From: Mucilaginibacter pankratovii
GTDB taxonomy: Bacteria > Bacteroidota > Bacteroidia > Sphingobacteriales > Sphingobacteriaceae
Assembly: GCF_014773265.1 (NCBI RefSeq)
Contig: NZ_JACWMY010000016.1
Span: 62,001 to 126,000 of the forward strand
Direction: 5' to 3'
Length of the DNA: 64,000 nt
The position numbers were made by a program, and so were the translations under genes. Below the pieces are notes generated by a model. That model saw nothing but the letters and a program-made list of their open reading frames with translations. It was not told where the DNA came from and ran no database searches. Shown one piece after another: positions 17,577-26,858 of the stretch; positions within the stretch are counted from its first letter, which is position 1, and each line of letters opens with the position of its first letter.

Positions 17577-18494
17577 ATGGAATTTGGCCGCGTAACCGAC
17601 GAAGAACTTAATTTTGTAGATTTCAGCCTCCCGCCCGATCCGGAGTTTACGGTGGAAACTCTGCGTTCGGCAGGTACCACGGGAGCCCTGCAGGTACGTG
17701 CGGGCTGCGCCAAATGGGGACGTAAGGAATGGGTAGGGAAAATTTATCCGCCAAAAACCAAGGACGCTAATTTTTTGGATGAATACGTAAAACACTTTAA
17801 CTGCATCGAACTTAACGCCACCTTCTATCAAACTTATGGCCCTTCCACCATCAGCAAGTGGAAAGAAAAGGCGGATGCTAACCCCGATTTTAAATTCTGC
17901 CCCAAATTTTCGCAGAGCATCAGTCATATCCGTCGCCTAAAAAATGCCGAAGAAATCACCACTGCTTATTATGAGGGCATTATGGCCTTCGGCGATAAGC
18001 TGGGCCCCTTGTTTTTACAGCTGAGCGATAACTACACGCCCAAAAGCCTGCCCGAGCTTACCGCCTACCTGGAAAGTTTGCCCACCGATGTGCCCGTTTT
18101 TGTAGAGCTGCGCCACAAGGACTGGTTTGCCGTTCCGGAGAACAAAGAAGCTGTTTATAACCTGTTTAAACGCCTGAATATTGGCAGCATACTTACGGAT
18201 GCCAGCGGCCGCCGCGATTGCCTGCACATGATGCTGCCCACGCCACACGCCTTTATCCGCTTTGTGGGCAACAGCCTGCACCCTACCGATTACGTCCGCT
18301 GTGATGAATGGGTAGACAGAATCATCCAGTGGAAAGACCTGGGCTTGCAATCCGTTTGGTTTTTTATGCACCAGCACGATGAACGTTACAGCCCCGAACT
18401 GTGCGATTATGTAATAAGCAAGCTGAACCAGCGATTGGGCACCAGTTTGATGAGGCCGCAATTTATTAGCAAGGATGAAGGATTGTTTGGGTAG
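17577..18494 (+). CDS. DUF72 (YecE-like) protein
   Basis: 305 residues with the DUF72 TIM-barrel pattern: CAKWGRKEWVGKIYPP near the start, YVKHFNCIELNATFYQTYG, FKFCPKFSQSISH, GPLFLQLSDNYTP, VELRHKDWF and VWFFMHQHDE at the end. The family is widespread and its activity unknown. It follows the APS-kinase gene after 45 bases and may be co-transcribed, though DUF72 genes turn up in many contexts. Confidence 0.88.
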   Translation: MEFGRVTDEELNFVDFSLPPDPEFTVETLRSAGTTGALQVRAGCAKWGRKEWVGKIYPPKTKDANFLDEYVKHFNCIELNATFYQTYGPSTISKWKEKADANPDFKFCPKFSQSISHIRRLKNAEEITTAYYEGIMAFGDKLGPLFLQLSDNYTPKSLPELTAYLESLPTDVPVFVELRHKDWFAVPENKEAVYNLFKRLNIGSILTDASGRRDCLHMMLPTPHAFIRFVGNSLHPTDYVRCDEWVDRIIQWKDLGLQSVWFFMHQHDERYSPELCDYVISKLNQRLGTSLMRPQFISKDEGLFG

Positions 18495-18554
18495 GCTAAA
18501 TTTTTAAAGTGCAGCACATCGATATTTCGCTTTCAAAACCTATCTTCGCACATC

Positions 18555-19379
18555 ATGAAAAAATCCTATTCCTTATTACTGCTGCTTTTTATAATTTTTC
18601 TAACCGTGCAATCCTGCTCAAAAGGAGGCACCGTAACGCCGGTTGTCCCGGTAACACCTGTCACGCCGGTTACACCGGTTACTCCCGTTACACCCGAGGA
18701 GACTTTCGCCCCCGAGCGTTATTTTGTCAGCCGCATAACTACAAAAATGGGTTACAGCCGTACCAATGTTGAGGAATTTGTTTATGATGATAAAAAACGT
18801 CTGTCCGAATACCGTTTAAGAGATTCGTTACAGACTATCTATGAAAGTTACAGGTATACCTATGATGAGCAGAACAGGGTAGTAAAATCAGCTTATTTTA
18901 CATTTAACGGCGCACCCGGCGAGGTGAAATTATATTCCTACAACAGTGATATAATAACTCCGACAAAGGCCTACCCCGCTACTACAGAAGATGGAAAAGC
19001 CGCATATATGTGGCCGGTTTCGTTAACCGCAAGTAATCAGATAATATTTTTGGGCGACCTGGGCAGGTATTCTTATAACGCGCTTGGGCAAACGGTATAT
19101 TCTGGCGCGCCAACTCTATTTGATCCGGCTTATGCCTACCCTGTTTCTTACGATAATAAAAACAACCCGTTTAAAAATGTAGTTGGCGTAAATCCGCACT
19201 ATACCTGCTTTATAAATACTTTCCCTGCTAACACCATCAATAATAGATTGTCGATAAAATTTAGCGGCGGTATTCAGATAAATTTAACTTATAACGGTGC
19301 AGATTTCCCTAAGAGTGCCTGGTATACCGATGATACCGGTTTTAAACACACAATTACCTACGAATACGCAATAAAGTAA
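18555..19379 (+). CDS. Lipoprotein with (PVT)5 linker and YD-like segments
   Basis: 274 residues. The lipoprotein signal ends LTVQSC, giving a lipid-anchored Cys near residue 21. A five-unit Pro-Val-Thr tract follows (coded by 9-base repeats, 18648-18692), a flexible linker off the membrane. The remainder has RHS/YD-like pieces (FVYDDKKRLSEY, YTYDEQNRVVKSAYF), as in many Bacteroidota surface lipoproteins. Function unknown. Confidence 0.78.
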   Translation: MKKSYSLLLLLFIIFLTVQSCSKGGTVTPVVPVTPVTPVTPVTPVTPEETFAPERYFVSRITTKMGYSRTNVEEFVYDDKKRLSEYRLRDSLQTIYESYRYTYDEQNRVVKSAYFTFNGAPGEVKLYSYNSDIITPTKAYPATTEDGKAAYMWPVSLTASNQIIFLGDLGRYSYNALGQTVYSGAPTLFDPAYAYPVSYDNKNNPFKNVVGVNPHYTCFINTFPANTINNRLSIKFSGGIQINLTYNGADFPKSAWYTDDTGFKHTITYEYAIK

Positions 19380-19418
19380 TGTCAGCCGAAAGAAAATTAT
19401 CAGGCAATAACTGTAACA

Positions 19419-19640
19419 TCACATATCCACAGCCCGGGTTCTGCTGCGCTTGATGTAGTTACGGAAGTCTAACACAATACCCGCAAAGAAGTAAAATATC
19501 AGCGGGAAACCTACCGCCAGGAACGACGAGTAGATGAAGAACAATCTTATTTTGGCGATGGAAACGTTGAAACGCTCGCCCAGGTAAGTACATACTCCAA
19601 AAGAGTAGCGCTCAAAAAAGGTGATGATCCGTTGTAGCAT
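19419..19640 (-). CDS. PspC-domain membrane protein
   Basis: 73 residues: GVCTYLGERFNVSIAKIRLFFIYSSFLAVGFPLIFYFFAGIVL is the PspC pattern of a short amphipathic start and a hydrophobic segment. Its ATG lies one base before the stop codon of the DUF2851 gene upstream on the same strand, so the two are translated together. The PspC/DUF2851 pair is frequent in Bacteroidota. Role in envelope stress is inferred from the family. Confidence 0.82.
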   Translation of the reverse strand: MLQRIITFFERYSFGVCTYLGERFNVSIAKIRLFFIYSSFLAVGFPLIFYFFAGIVLDFRNYIKRSRTRAVDM

Positions 19641-19641
19641 A

Positions 19642-20928
19642 TCAGCCGGGTTTTAGTATTTTAATTCCAACGCCGCATTGCAGGCATTTCTTATAGTCGC
19701 AATAATTATTCTTGAGCTCCAGCAGTGCCTGCGACTCGAACGCTGTGAAAATATTCACCCCTAAGTTAGCAAAATCTGCCGTAACATGGTTATTTTCAGC
19801 AGGTATATTTTCCAAAAGTTTTAAAGCGCGGCTGGTAAAGTACGTTTGCTGCATATGCTTGCCATAACTAAACAAAAATAAAGCCACGGTATTCAGCAGT
19901 ATAGTATCTACAGATGCCTGCCCAAAATGTTTGGCTGAAGGCGGCGATTCCTTATCAAACCGATAATGGTTTTCCCAATAATCATTCACCTTAATATCGG
20001 CAAACAGCGCCCGCAGCTGCTTCACCTCTTTCACCTCCAGTATCTTCGAGAACAGGTGGTTGCTTTGCACCACCAGCGCCGCAAACTGCGCCAGCCGCAC
20101 GGTAGGAAAGTTTTGCGGTCGCATGCGTAGGAATTTCCAAAGATGGTTCTCTATGGGTGTAAGGCTTAGCTTTTTCCGAAGGTAATCGTATTCCTTTTTT
20201 AAGCTGCGCGGGTATTCATCCACCAATTCGCCTTCCAAAAAACCGGCCTGCCCAAATAGCAGGGCCTCAATTTGCAGCGGGTTGTTTTTATGCTTCGCGA
20301 GGATATTTTGCGGCAGCGATTTCGCCAAAAGCTCGAAAGGCAGCGCGTTGGTTTTAAAGCCAAAATTGGCAGCAAGGTATTGGTAAAAGGTTTCTTCCCA
20401 GTCTCCCCGGTTGATGGCGAGGGCGGCGTTCACCGCTTCTGCGCGTTTTTCCAGGCGCTCTACCAACACGCGGGTAAGCCAGTTTTGCATCGTCAGCGGG
20501 TCTATCCTGCCAATACCGGCCTCGCAGGGGATAATGGTTTGGTTACCAAAAACAAGGTTGTGGTAGCGCTGGTACAGATCGGCACTAATACGGTCCTTCA
20601 GCTCCAGCGTAGGCACACGGCGACCGCTGGGTAGCCATACGGGCGCGTCATCGTTATACACCACATGCAGTATCACATTATCGTAGGCGCCATCATCGGT
20701 GTGTCCGTGGCGCTGCCAGTCGGCCGAGCTTAAATGCAATTCGGCGTTGCCCGCCCAGGTAGTTTCGCCAATGCGGATACGCGCGTTCTGAAAATCGGGC
20801 CCGGCGTGGGTATTATGCAGTCCCACCGAATAAATTTCAAGCTCCTCCCCTTCGGTTGTGCGCAGGTTGAGCCTGTCGAACAGGCGAAACTTCCATACGT
20901 AATGCAAAAAATCTTCGGTGAAAAGCAT
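19642..20928 (-). CDS. DUF2851 family protein
   Basis: 428 residues beginning MLFTEDFLHYVWKFRLFD, with the family-typical NARIRIGETTWAGNAELHLSSADWQRHGH segment and VILHVVYNDDAPV. The C-terminus carries CDYKKCLQCGVG, a possible small metal-binding cluster. The function is unknown; no signal peptide. It forms an operon with the PspC gene. Confidence 0.85.
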   Translation of the reverse strand: MLFTEDFLHYVWKFRLFDRLNLRTTEGEELEIYSVGLHNTHAGPDFQNARIRIGETTWAGNAELHLSSADWQRHGHTDDGAYDNVILHVVYNDDAPVWLPSGRRVPTLELKDRISADLYQRYHNLVFGNQTIIPCEAGIGRIDPLTMQNWLTRVLVERLEKRAEAVNAALAINRGDWEETFYQYLAANFGFKTNALPFELLAKSLPQNILAKHKNNPLQIEALLFGQAGFLEGELVDEYPRSLKKEYDYLRKKLSLTPIENHLWKFLRMRPQNFPTVRLAQFAALVVQSNHLFSKILEVKEVKQLRALFADIKVNDYWENHYRFDKESPPSAKHFGQASVDTILLNTVALFLFSYGKHMQQTYFTSRALKLLENIPAENNHVTADFANLGVNIFTAFESQALLELKNNYCDYKKCLQCGVGIKILKPG

Positions 20929-21085
20929 GGTACCAGGTTGCAGGTTGTTTTTTAAGACGGTTCAATATACAAATTTTGCTAATTTATTTGGCAAAATTTT
21001 TTTACTTCTATTGAATTTCAAGCATACTCTTATTAATTTATTACAATCTTCAGGTTATCCGCGGCATTTGCCCTACATTGTTCTG

Positions 21086-22069
21086 ATGATGAAGAAAGCT
21101 ATTTTGTTGCTGCTGATAACCATTGGTTTTTTATCCGCGGCACTCGCGCAACCCGCCGGATCGCCGGTGGCGGTTAACGGTGCCTTAAGCGTTAAGGGTG
21201 GTAAAATTGTAAATAAAAATGGGGTTCCGCCACAGCTAAGAGGTATCAGCCTTTCCTGGAGTTTATGAGCGGGTAAGAAATATTACAATCCGGCTGTGGT
21301 TGACTGGTTGGCGAAGGATTTTAAAGCATCCATCATCCGTTCTGCTATGGGTGTGCAGCCCCGGCATGGTTACCTGCAGGAGCCAGCCCTGCAAAAGCAG
21401 CTAATGATCACCGTGGTAGACCAGGCCATTAAAAACGGCATTTATGTACTTATAGACTGGCACGACCATAACAGCCACCTGCATACGCCCGAAGCCAAAG
21501 CCTTTTTTGCGGAGATGGCCAAAAAATACAGCGGCGTGCCTAACGTGATCTATGAGATATGGAACGAACCCGAAAGGATCGGCTGGGACACGGTAAAAAA
21601 CTACGCTCTGCAGGTGATCCCCGAGATCCGTAAATACGACGCTAAAAACCTCATCATCGTAGGCAGCCCGCATTGGGACCAGGACGTGGATATTGCCGCT
21701 GCCGACCCGGTAACTGGCTTTAACAATATCGCTTATTCCTTCCATTTTTATGCTTCGGATAAGGGCCACCAGGATAGGCTACGCGCAAAGGGTGATAAAG
21801 CCATTAAACTCGGCCTGCCGCTAATGATAACCGAGTGGGGCGTTGGCGAAGCCAATGGTAACGGGCAGTTCAGCAAAACAAAAACAAAACTTTGGGTAAA
21901 CTGGATGGCGGCAAACCAGCTAAGCTCGGCCAATTGGAACCTGACCGATAAAGACGAAACCACCGCTATTTTAGAGCCCGGCGCTCCTGTCAACGGTAGC
22001 TGGACGGACGAACAACTTACGGGTGCCGGCTCTTACATCAGGCGTTTGCTGAGGGAGCTGAATAAGTAA
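21086..22069 (+). pseudogene. GH5 endoglucanase interrupted by one in-frame TGA
   Basis: A single reading frame from ATG 21086 to the stop at 22069 (327 codons) encodes a complete GH5 cellulase except for TGA at 21266-21268 (codon 61). Before it are a signal peptide (LLLITIGFLSAALAQ) and LRGISLSWSL. After it are AGKKYYN, HGYLQEP, WHDHNSH, the acid/base IWNEP and the nucleophile region ITEWGVGE. In the family this position is normally Trp, so TGG to TGA fits. All else is intact, so this is either a very recent nonsense mutation, a sequencing error, or read-through. Confidence 0.85.
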
Positions 22070-22077
22070 ATTGCCTT

Positions 22078-22245
22078 CTACTTTTTAAGCAAACGTTGCC
22101 GGCGTTTTCTGATAAATATATAGGTGAGGAAGATTAAAAGGGAAATAATTAAGCCGATTTGCCACCAATTTAAAACCGCGTTTAAATACAAGCCGCCAGC
22201 CACAACATCGTCATTGGGTACTGTCTGAATAAGGGATACTTTCAC
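22078..22245 (-). CDS. Small single-pass membrane protein, 55 aa, GTG start
   Basis: An open frame read from GTG (22243-22245) with a TAA in frame 15 bases upstream. The product has a polar N-terminus, one strong hydrophobic helix (about 30-45, IGLIISLLIFLTYIFI) and a basic tail (RKRRQRLLKK) that would stay in the cytoplasm. The composition is too regular to be accidental. It ends 9 bases from the convergent GH5 gene. Family unknown. Confidence 0.5.
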   Translation of the reverse strand: MKVSLIQTVPNDDVVAGGLYLNAVLNWWQIGLIISLLIFLTYIFIRKRRQRLLKK

Positions 22246-22359
22246 GCCGACTGATTTTTAGATAAAATACGCATTTACAGTATAATTATTACACTAAATA
22301 AACCGTTTATCATCCGCCGTTTTACTTAACTTGTAAACTATTGGTTTAAAGGCTGGCAA

Positions 22360-22818
22360 ATGGGTAAAGTAGGCATGTTATGGTTATTAATTTCGGCTAT
22401 GTGGCTATACTCCGGCTGCGCGCATAACAAAAAGCTTTACACCAGCGATTGCAGCGCCGGGATAGCCTTTAAAAAAGTAAGCTATACCAACCTGGTTGAT
22501 AGTATTAAGTACTACGATAAGCAATACGTAGAGGTTTATGGTAAATATACAGAGGGTAAAAACCTATCGGCGCTGGTGAACGACAGCCTGTTTGCCGACC
22601 ATGGCAACAGCCGCGCCCTTTGGGTGAATTTTACGCAGGATTGCCCGCTTTATTTAAAAGGGACACAACAGGGCTTTTTTGCATCAGAGGACGGCAGTTA
22701 CGCTCATATGAATAACCGCATGGTAACAATCCGCGGTCAGGTAGATGTATTGCTGAAAGGCCACCAAAAAGCTTACAGCGGCACCATAAACCAGGTGAGT
22801 TATATCGAGCTGTATTGA
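22360..22818 (+). CDS. Putative lipoprotein, 152 aa
   Basis: Hydrophobic start with a lipobox (LYSGC, Cys near residue 20), so probably lipid-anchored. The body contains YVEVYGKYTEG and RMVTIRGQVDVL, which look like an OB-fold-type beta barrel with two strands of V-x-V-x-G character. I do not recognise a named family. It stands alone, upstream of the convergent MBL-fold gene. Confidence 0.65.
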   Translation: MGKVGMLWLLISAMWLYSGCAHNKKLYTSDCSAGIAFKKVSYTNLVDSIKYYDKQYVEVYGKYTEGKNLSALVNDSLFADHGNSRALWVNFTQDCPLYLKGTQQGFFASEDGSYAHMNNRMVTIRGQVDVLLKGHQKAYSGTINQVSYIELY

Positions 22819-22879
22819 ATCCTAGTCGCCTATTAATGGTTATCCGCTATGCTTTAAGGATGCGATTTTGAGGGAGAGC

Positions 22880-23641
22880 TTAAATTTCCAGCTTCAGGCC
22901 GTCGTAGGCCAGCTTTATACCGGCAGGTAATTCTTCGGTAATTTCGGCATGCCTGCCCAACCGGTGGCTGATGTGGGTAAAATAGGTAGTTTCGGCACCT
23001 ATATCTTTCGCGAAGGCAATGGCCTCATCCAGCGTAAAGTGCGAAATGTGGGTTTGCTTTTGCAGGGCATTTATCACCAATATTTTGCTGCCGCGAATCT
23101 TTTGCTTCTCCGCCTCGGTTACCGTTTTGGCATCGGTGATGTAGGTAAAATCATTTATCCGGAAACCCAGTACCGGCAATTTATAATGCATTACCTCTAC
23201 GGGCGTAAAATGAATGTCGCCGATATCAAAAGGATGCAGATCGATACTGTGCATCTCTATCTGCGGGATACCCGGGTATCCTTTATCATCAAAAATATAA
23301 GGGAACTCGCGGCGAAGGGCCGTCTGTACCCGGGCATCGGCGTAAATATCCACTGCAACTTGCTGCTTGTAATTAAACGCGCGGATATCGTCCATCCCGG
23401 CCACATGATCTTTATGCTCGTGCGTAAAAACAATGGCATCCAGATGCTTTACACCGGCACGCAGCATCTGGTATCTAAAATCAGGCCCCGAATCTATCAC
23501 CACGGTTTTATCCGGGCTTTCAATTAAAATGGAGGCGCGCAGGCGGTTGTCGTGCGTATCGACAGAGGTGCATACTTCGCAGTCGCAGGCTATTACAGGC
23601 ACGCCCTGCGATGTTCCGGTTCCTAAAAATGTTATGGTCAC
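22880..23641 (-). CDS. MBL-fold metallohydrolase (PhnP-like)
   Basis: 253 residues. The start TFLGTGTSQGVPVIACDCEVC is the signature of the PhnP / phosphoribosyl cyclic phosphodiesterase branch, with cysteines that bind a structural zinc. The metal motif FTHEHKDHVAG (HxHxDH) lies near 74-84 and a late His in YFTHISHR. It likely cleaves a cyclic phosphodiester; the substrate is unproven. Its ATG overlaps the stop of the upstream 93-aa gene (ATGA), so the two are coupled. Confidence 0.88.
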   Translation of the reverse strand: MTITFLGTGTSQGVPVIACDCEVCTSVDTHDNRLRASILIESPDKTVVIDSGPDFRYQMLRAGVKHLDAIVFTHEHKDHVAGMDDIRAFNYKQQVAVDIYADARVQTALRREFPYIFDDKGYPGIPQIEMHSIDLHPFDIGDIHFTPVEVMHYKLPVLGFRINDFTYITDAKTVTEAEKQKIRGSKILVINALQKQTHISHFTLDEAIAFAKDIGAETTYFTHISHRLGRHAEITEELPAGIKLAYDGLKLEI

Positions 23642-23919
23642 AGCTGCAGTGTTGTTTGTTTTAGTTGATGCAAAAATGCAGCCTGTTTTTCATCGAGCAG
23701 GTGTTGGTCTATTTCGAGGGTGCGGGCCAGGTCGGCAATGGCCGCAATTTTACTCTCCAGGTTGGCAAACTTGTTCACCATTACCATACGGCTGCTTAGC
23801 AGCAGGCAGGCACCGGTTTTAAAGTTGCCTTTCTCGTAACGCACGCGGTAACCGGCTGTTTTTAACAGCAGTTCCAGTTTCTCCAGCGTATGGTTGGTCA
23901 TCGTAAGCATGGAATTCAA
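23638..23919 (-). CDS. Conserved-looking hypothetical protein, 93 aa
   Basis: Cytosolic, mostly helical at the C-terminus, with GYRVRYEKGNFKTGACLLLSSRMVMVNKF in the middle. An internal Met at residue 4 or 7 could be the true start. Coupled by a 4-base ATGA overlap to the PhnP-like gene, suggesting related function. No family recognised. Confidence 0.68.
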   Translation of the reverse strand: MNSMLTMTNHTLEKLELLLKTAGYRVRYEKGNFKTGACLLLSSRMVMVNKFANLESKIAAIADLARTLEIDQHLLDEKQAAFLHQLKQTTLQL

Positions 23920-24122
23920 AAATAGGATAATTACCGGTTAGATAAATAGGCGTTGGTATGTTTTTACACTAATCTGCAAGATTAAAAATAATCTTTTTAA
24001 AATATTTTAAAAACTTTTATATAGTTTTAGAAACGAAATAAGGAGGACTATTTTTAGTATCGAATTATTTATATATTGTACCATTGTTTCCCCTAAACAA
24101 GTTTTAAACCTTTTATTGAATT

Positions 24123-25256
24123 ATGAGCCAAAAGCCCGACAGGTTTCTTTCGCTGGATGTGTTTCGCGGAATGACCATTTGTTTTATGATCATTGTAAAT
24201 ACACCCGGCAGTGGCGCGACGCCCTTTGCCCCGCTGGAGCACGCCAACTGGTTCGGTTTTACCCCTACCGACCTTGTGTTTCCGTCGTTCCTGTTCGCGG
24301 TGGGCAACGCCATGAGTTTTACCTCGGCCAAATTCGCGCAAATGAGCACCGGCTCTGTTTTGGGTAAGATCTTTAAACGCGCATTTATCATTTTCCTGCT
24401 GGGCTACCTCATGTACTGGTGTCCGTTCTTCGATCGGATTAACGGCGTATGGACGTTCAGGCCTTTCAGCGGAACACGCGTTATGGGCGTACTGCAGCGC
24501 ATAGCACTCTGCTATCTATTTGCTTCGCTTATCGTTTACTTCATCAAATCCAAACGAGCAGTCATTATCATCAGCATATTGCTGCTGGTGGGCTACCAGG
24601 TTTTGCTGCTGCTGTTTGGCGATCCTGCCGCGCCCTACGGTATGCTGACCAATGCAGGAACTTACCTCGATAAATTTATTTTAGGCGACGGGCACCTCTA
24701 CCACGGCGAACGTGTAGCCTTCGACCCGGAGGGCATCCTGAGCACCCTCCCTGCTATTGTGAACGTAATATGCGGCTATTATGTGGGTAAATTCATACAG
24801 GAGAAAGGCAAAAGCTACGAATCCATAGCCAAGCTATTGCTGGTTGGCTGCCTCTTCCTTTTCATCGCCCTTGCCTGGAACATGAGCTTCCCGATAGGTA
24901 AAAAATTATGGACCAGCCCGTTCACGTTACTTACCGTTGGGCTGGATATGGTGATCATCTCCTCGCTCATCTACATTGTTGAAGTGCTTAAATGGAATGC
25001 CGGAAACTGGACCTCCTTCTTCACTACCGTAGGTAAAAACCCGCTCGCCATTTATATCCTCTCCGAGATCCTCATCATCGCTTTCTGGATGATCCCCGTA
25101 GGGAAAGTAAGCTTTTTCGATTGGATAAACGGCGCGGTTTACCAGGCCATAGCGCCGGGCGCCATAGGCTCGCTGCTGTTTGCCATCAGCTATATGCTTA
25201 TCTGCTGGGTGGTTGGGAAGATACTGGATAGCAGGAAGATCTATATAAGGGTATAA
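24123..25256 (+). CDS. HGSNAT-like membrane acyltransferase (DUF5009 type)
   Basis: 377 residues with about ten hydrophobic segments. The start RFLSLDVFRGMTICFMIIVNTPG and WFGFTPTDLVFPSFLFAVGNA are characteristic of the heparan-alpha-glucosaminide N-acetyltransferase / YeiB-like group, in which an acetyl group is moved across the membrane onto a sugar amine. Most Bacteroidota genomes carry several, often near glycan genes, as here (GH5 before, carbohydrate deacetylase after). The acceptor is unknown. Confidence 0.85.
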   Translation: MSQKPDRFLSLDVFRGMTICFMIIVNTPGSGATPFAPLEHANWFGFTPTDLVFPSFLFAVGNAMSFTSAKFAQMSTGSVLGKIFKRAFIIFLLGYLMYWCPFFDRINGVWTFRPFSGTRVMGVLQRIALCYLFASLIVYFIKSKRAVIIISILLLVGYQVLLLLFGDPAAPYGMLTNAGTYLDKFILGDGHLYHGERVAFDPEGILSTLPAIVNVICGYYVGKFIQEKGKSYESIAKLLLVGCLFLFIALAWNMSFPIGKKLWTSPFTLLTVGLDMVIISSLIYIVEVLKWNAGNWTSFFTTVGKNPLAIYILSEILIIAFWMIPVGKVSFFDWINGAVYQAIAPGAIGSLLFAISYMLICWVVGKILDSRKIYIRV

Positions 25257-25280
25257 GGGAAATTATCGCTCGCATATTTA

Positions 25281-25409
25281 ACTCACCCCGACTGCGCTAC
25301 GCTGGTCGACCCTCTCTACCTGCGGTAAAGAGGGTGAAGAAAAATAAGGAGCTAAAACCCTCTTTGCGAAGCAGAGAGGGTGGTCGAGCGGAGCTATGAC
25401 CGGGTGAGT
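25281..25409. repeat. Palindromic element, copy B (gactcacccc family)
   Basis: Outer arms actcacccc (25281-25289) and cgggtgagt (25401-25409), with internal ccctctc...gaggg hairpins, the same plan as 15630-15746. It fills the 300-base gap between the acyltransferase and the YdjC gene; nothing else is seen there. Confidence 0.78.
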
Positions 25410-25557
25410 CAATTCACCGCCTTGCTGCGTTAAGGATTTCAGCGGATACCAGCCCTGTGGCTAATGCCTTGTGCAGTATGAGCGGAAAGCCTAGCCCGCT
25501 GGTAAGCGGAAACGCCCATATAATTGATCGTGTCATCATTATCTCAACCCATACCCC

Positions 25558-26628
25558 ATGAAAAAACTCACCATCCTCACCGTCGCCCTCGCTTTTGCCT
25601 TCACCGCAAATGCCCAGCAAGCCACTACCTATGCCGAAAAACTGGGCTGGCCAAAAGGCGCGCGTGTAATTATTTTGCACGTGGATGATGCGGGGATGTC
25701 GCACGATTCGAATGAAGGTGTGGAGCAGGCTACCAGCCTTGGCGTGGCCAATTCTACCAGCATTATGATGCCCTGCCCCTGGGTGCCCGAGTTTAAAGCT
25801 TATTTAGACAAGCACCCTACTCTGGACGCCGGCCTGCATTTAACACTCACCAGCGAATGGGATAATTACCGCTGGGGCCCGCTGGCCGGTAAAGCCAATG
25901 TTCCGGGCCTGGTAGATAAACAGGGCGCTATGCACAAGGATGTTGCCGTGGTTTATTTTAAAGCCAAGGCGGAGGAAATTGATAAAGAGATCCACGCGCA
26001 GTACGACCGTGCCGTTGCCATGGGCATTACCCCTACGCATTTCGACTCGCACATGGGCACGCTGTTTGCCAAGCCCGCCTTTATGGAGAAATACATTCAG
26101 CTGGGGATAGAAAAGCAAATCCCCGTAATGTTCCCCGGTGGCGAGGACCTGTTTTACCGTGCCGAAGCCAAAGCCGCCGCCATTGCCGAACTAAAAAAAC
26201 AAGGGAAATATACCGAAGGTATGCCCATCTCCGAAGTAGCAGCGCTGGACAAAGCAAAAGAAGTGGGCGAAAAGATCTGGAAGAACGGCCTGCCTGTGCT
26301 GGATGATCTGCACAACTCCAGTTACGAGTGGAACATGCCGGATATTGCCCATAAAACAGATAAGCAGATCCAAAAATGGTACACCGACCGCTACATCGAA
26401 AGCATTGGCCGCCTTTCGCCGGGGCTCACCATGGTTATTATGCACTGCACCGATCCATCGGAAACTTTTAAATACATCTCTGATACCGGACGGAAACGCA
26501 AAGGCGATCTGCTGGCCATGACCGACCCAAGGCTTAAAGCTTTCTTAAAAGAAAAAGGCTTTATTTTAACCACCTGGCGGGAAGTTATGGAACGGAGAAG
26601 GAAAGTGGGCGCGCAATACCCCCCCTGA
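25558..26628 (+). CDS. YdjC/ChbG-family carbohydrate deacetylase, secreted
   Basis: 356 residues with a signal peptide (LAFAFTANAQ). The metal-dependent deacetylase motifs are present: ILHVDDAGMSHDSNEG (residues about 35-50, catalytic Asp pair), AGLHLTLTSEW and TPTHFDSHMGT. The family removes acetyl groups from chitooligosaccharides or related sugars. Here it would act in the periplasm, in line with the other glycan-active genes nearby. Confidence 0.87.
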   Translation: MKKLTILTVALAFAFTANAQQATTYAEKLGWPKGARVIILHVDDAGMSHDSNEGVEQATSLGVANSTSIMMPCPWVPEFKAYLDKHPTLDAGLHLTLTSEWDNYRWGPLAGKANVPGLVDKQGAMHKDVAVVYFKAKAEEIDKEIHAQYDRAVAMGITPTHFDSHMGTLFAKPAFMEKYIQLGIEKQIPVMFPGGEDLFYRAEAKAAAIAELKKQGKYTEGMPISEVAALDKAKEVGEKIWKNGLPVLDDLHNSSYEWNMPDIAHKTDKQIQKWYTDRYIESIGRLSPGLTMVIMHCTDPSETFKYISDTGRKRKGDLLAMTDPRLKAFLKEKGFILTTWREVMERRRKVGAQYPP

Positions 26629-26655
26629 TGCAATAGCCCATTAAAAGGCCGATTC

Positions 26656-26805
26656 CATAAAACGTTCCGCTGGAACGTAAAAATTATCGCTTTTTTTTCT
26701 ACCCATAAGACGTTCCTCTGGAACGATTTTAACTTCGTTTCCTTCGGGATGTTTTATGGGTAGAAAATGCCGGAAACCCTTTACGTTCCAGCGGAACGTC
26801 TTATG
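26656..26805. repeat. Nested palindrome between convergent genes
   Basis: The outer arms (26656-26681 and 26780-26805) are inverted copies matching at 25 of 26 positions. Each arm holds its own palindrome (acgttccgctggaacgt). The inner arms ctacccataa / ttatgggtag are at 26699-26708 and 26754-26763. It lies between the convergent YdjC and amidase genes and could act as a bidirectional terminator as well as being a mobile-type element. Confidence 0.8.
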
Positions 26806-26858
26806 AATTGCCAACCTGTAAAGTCATGGCCTATTACCCTCTATATAAAAAACAGGGT

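Noticed and set aside
18648..18692. Tandem repeat as a CRISPR or VNTR array
   Set aside because: The 9-base units are contiguous, in frame and encode Pro-Val-Thr; there are no spacers.
21266..21268. TGA as selenocysteine or recoded Trp
   Set aside because: No SECIS-like hairpin is evident and the expected residue is Trp, not Cys/Sec. A nonsense mutation is the simpler reading.
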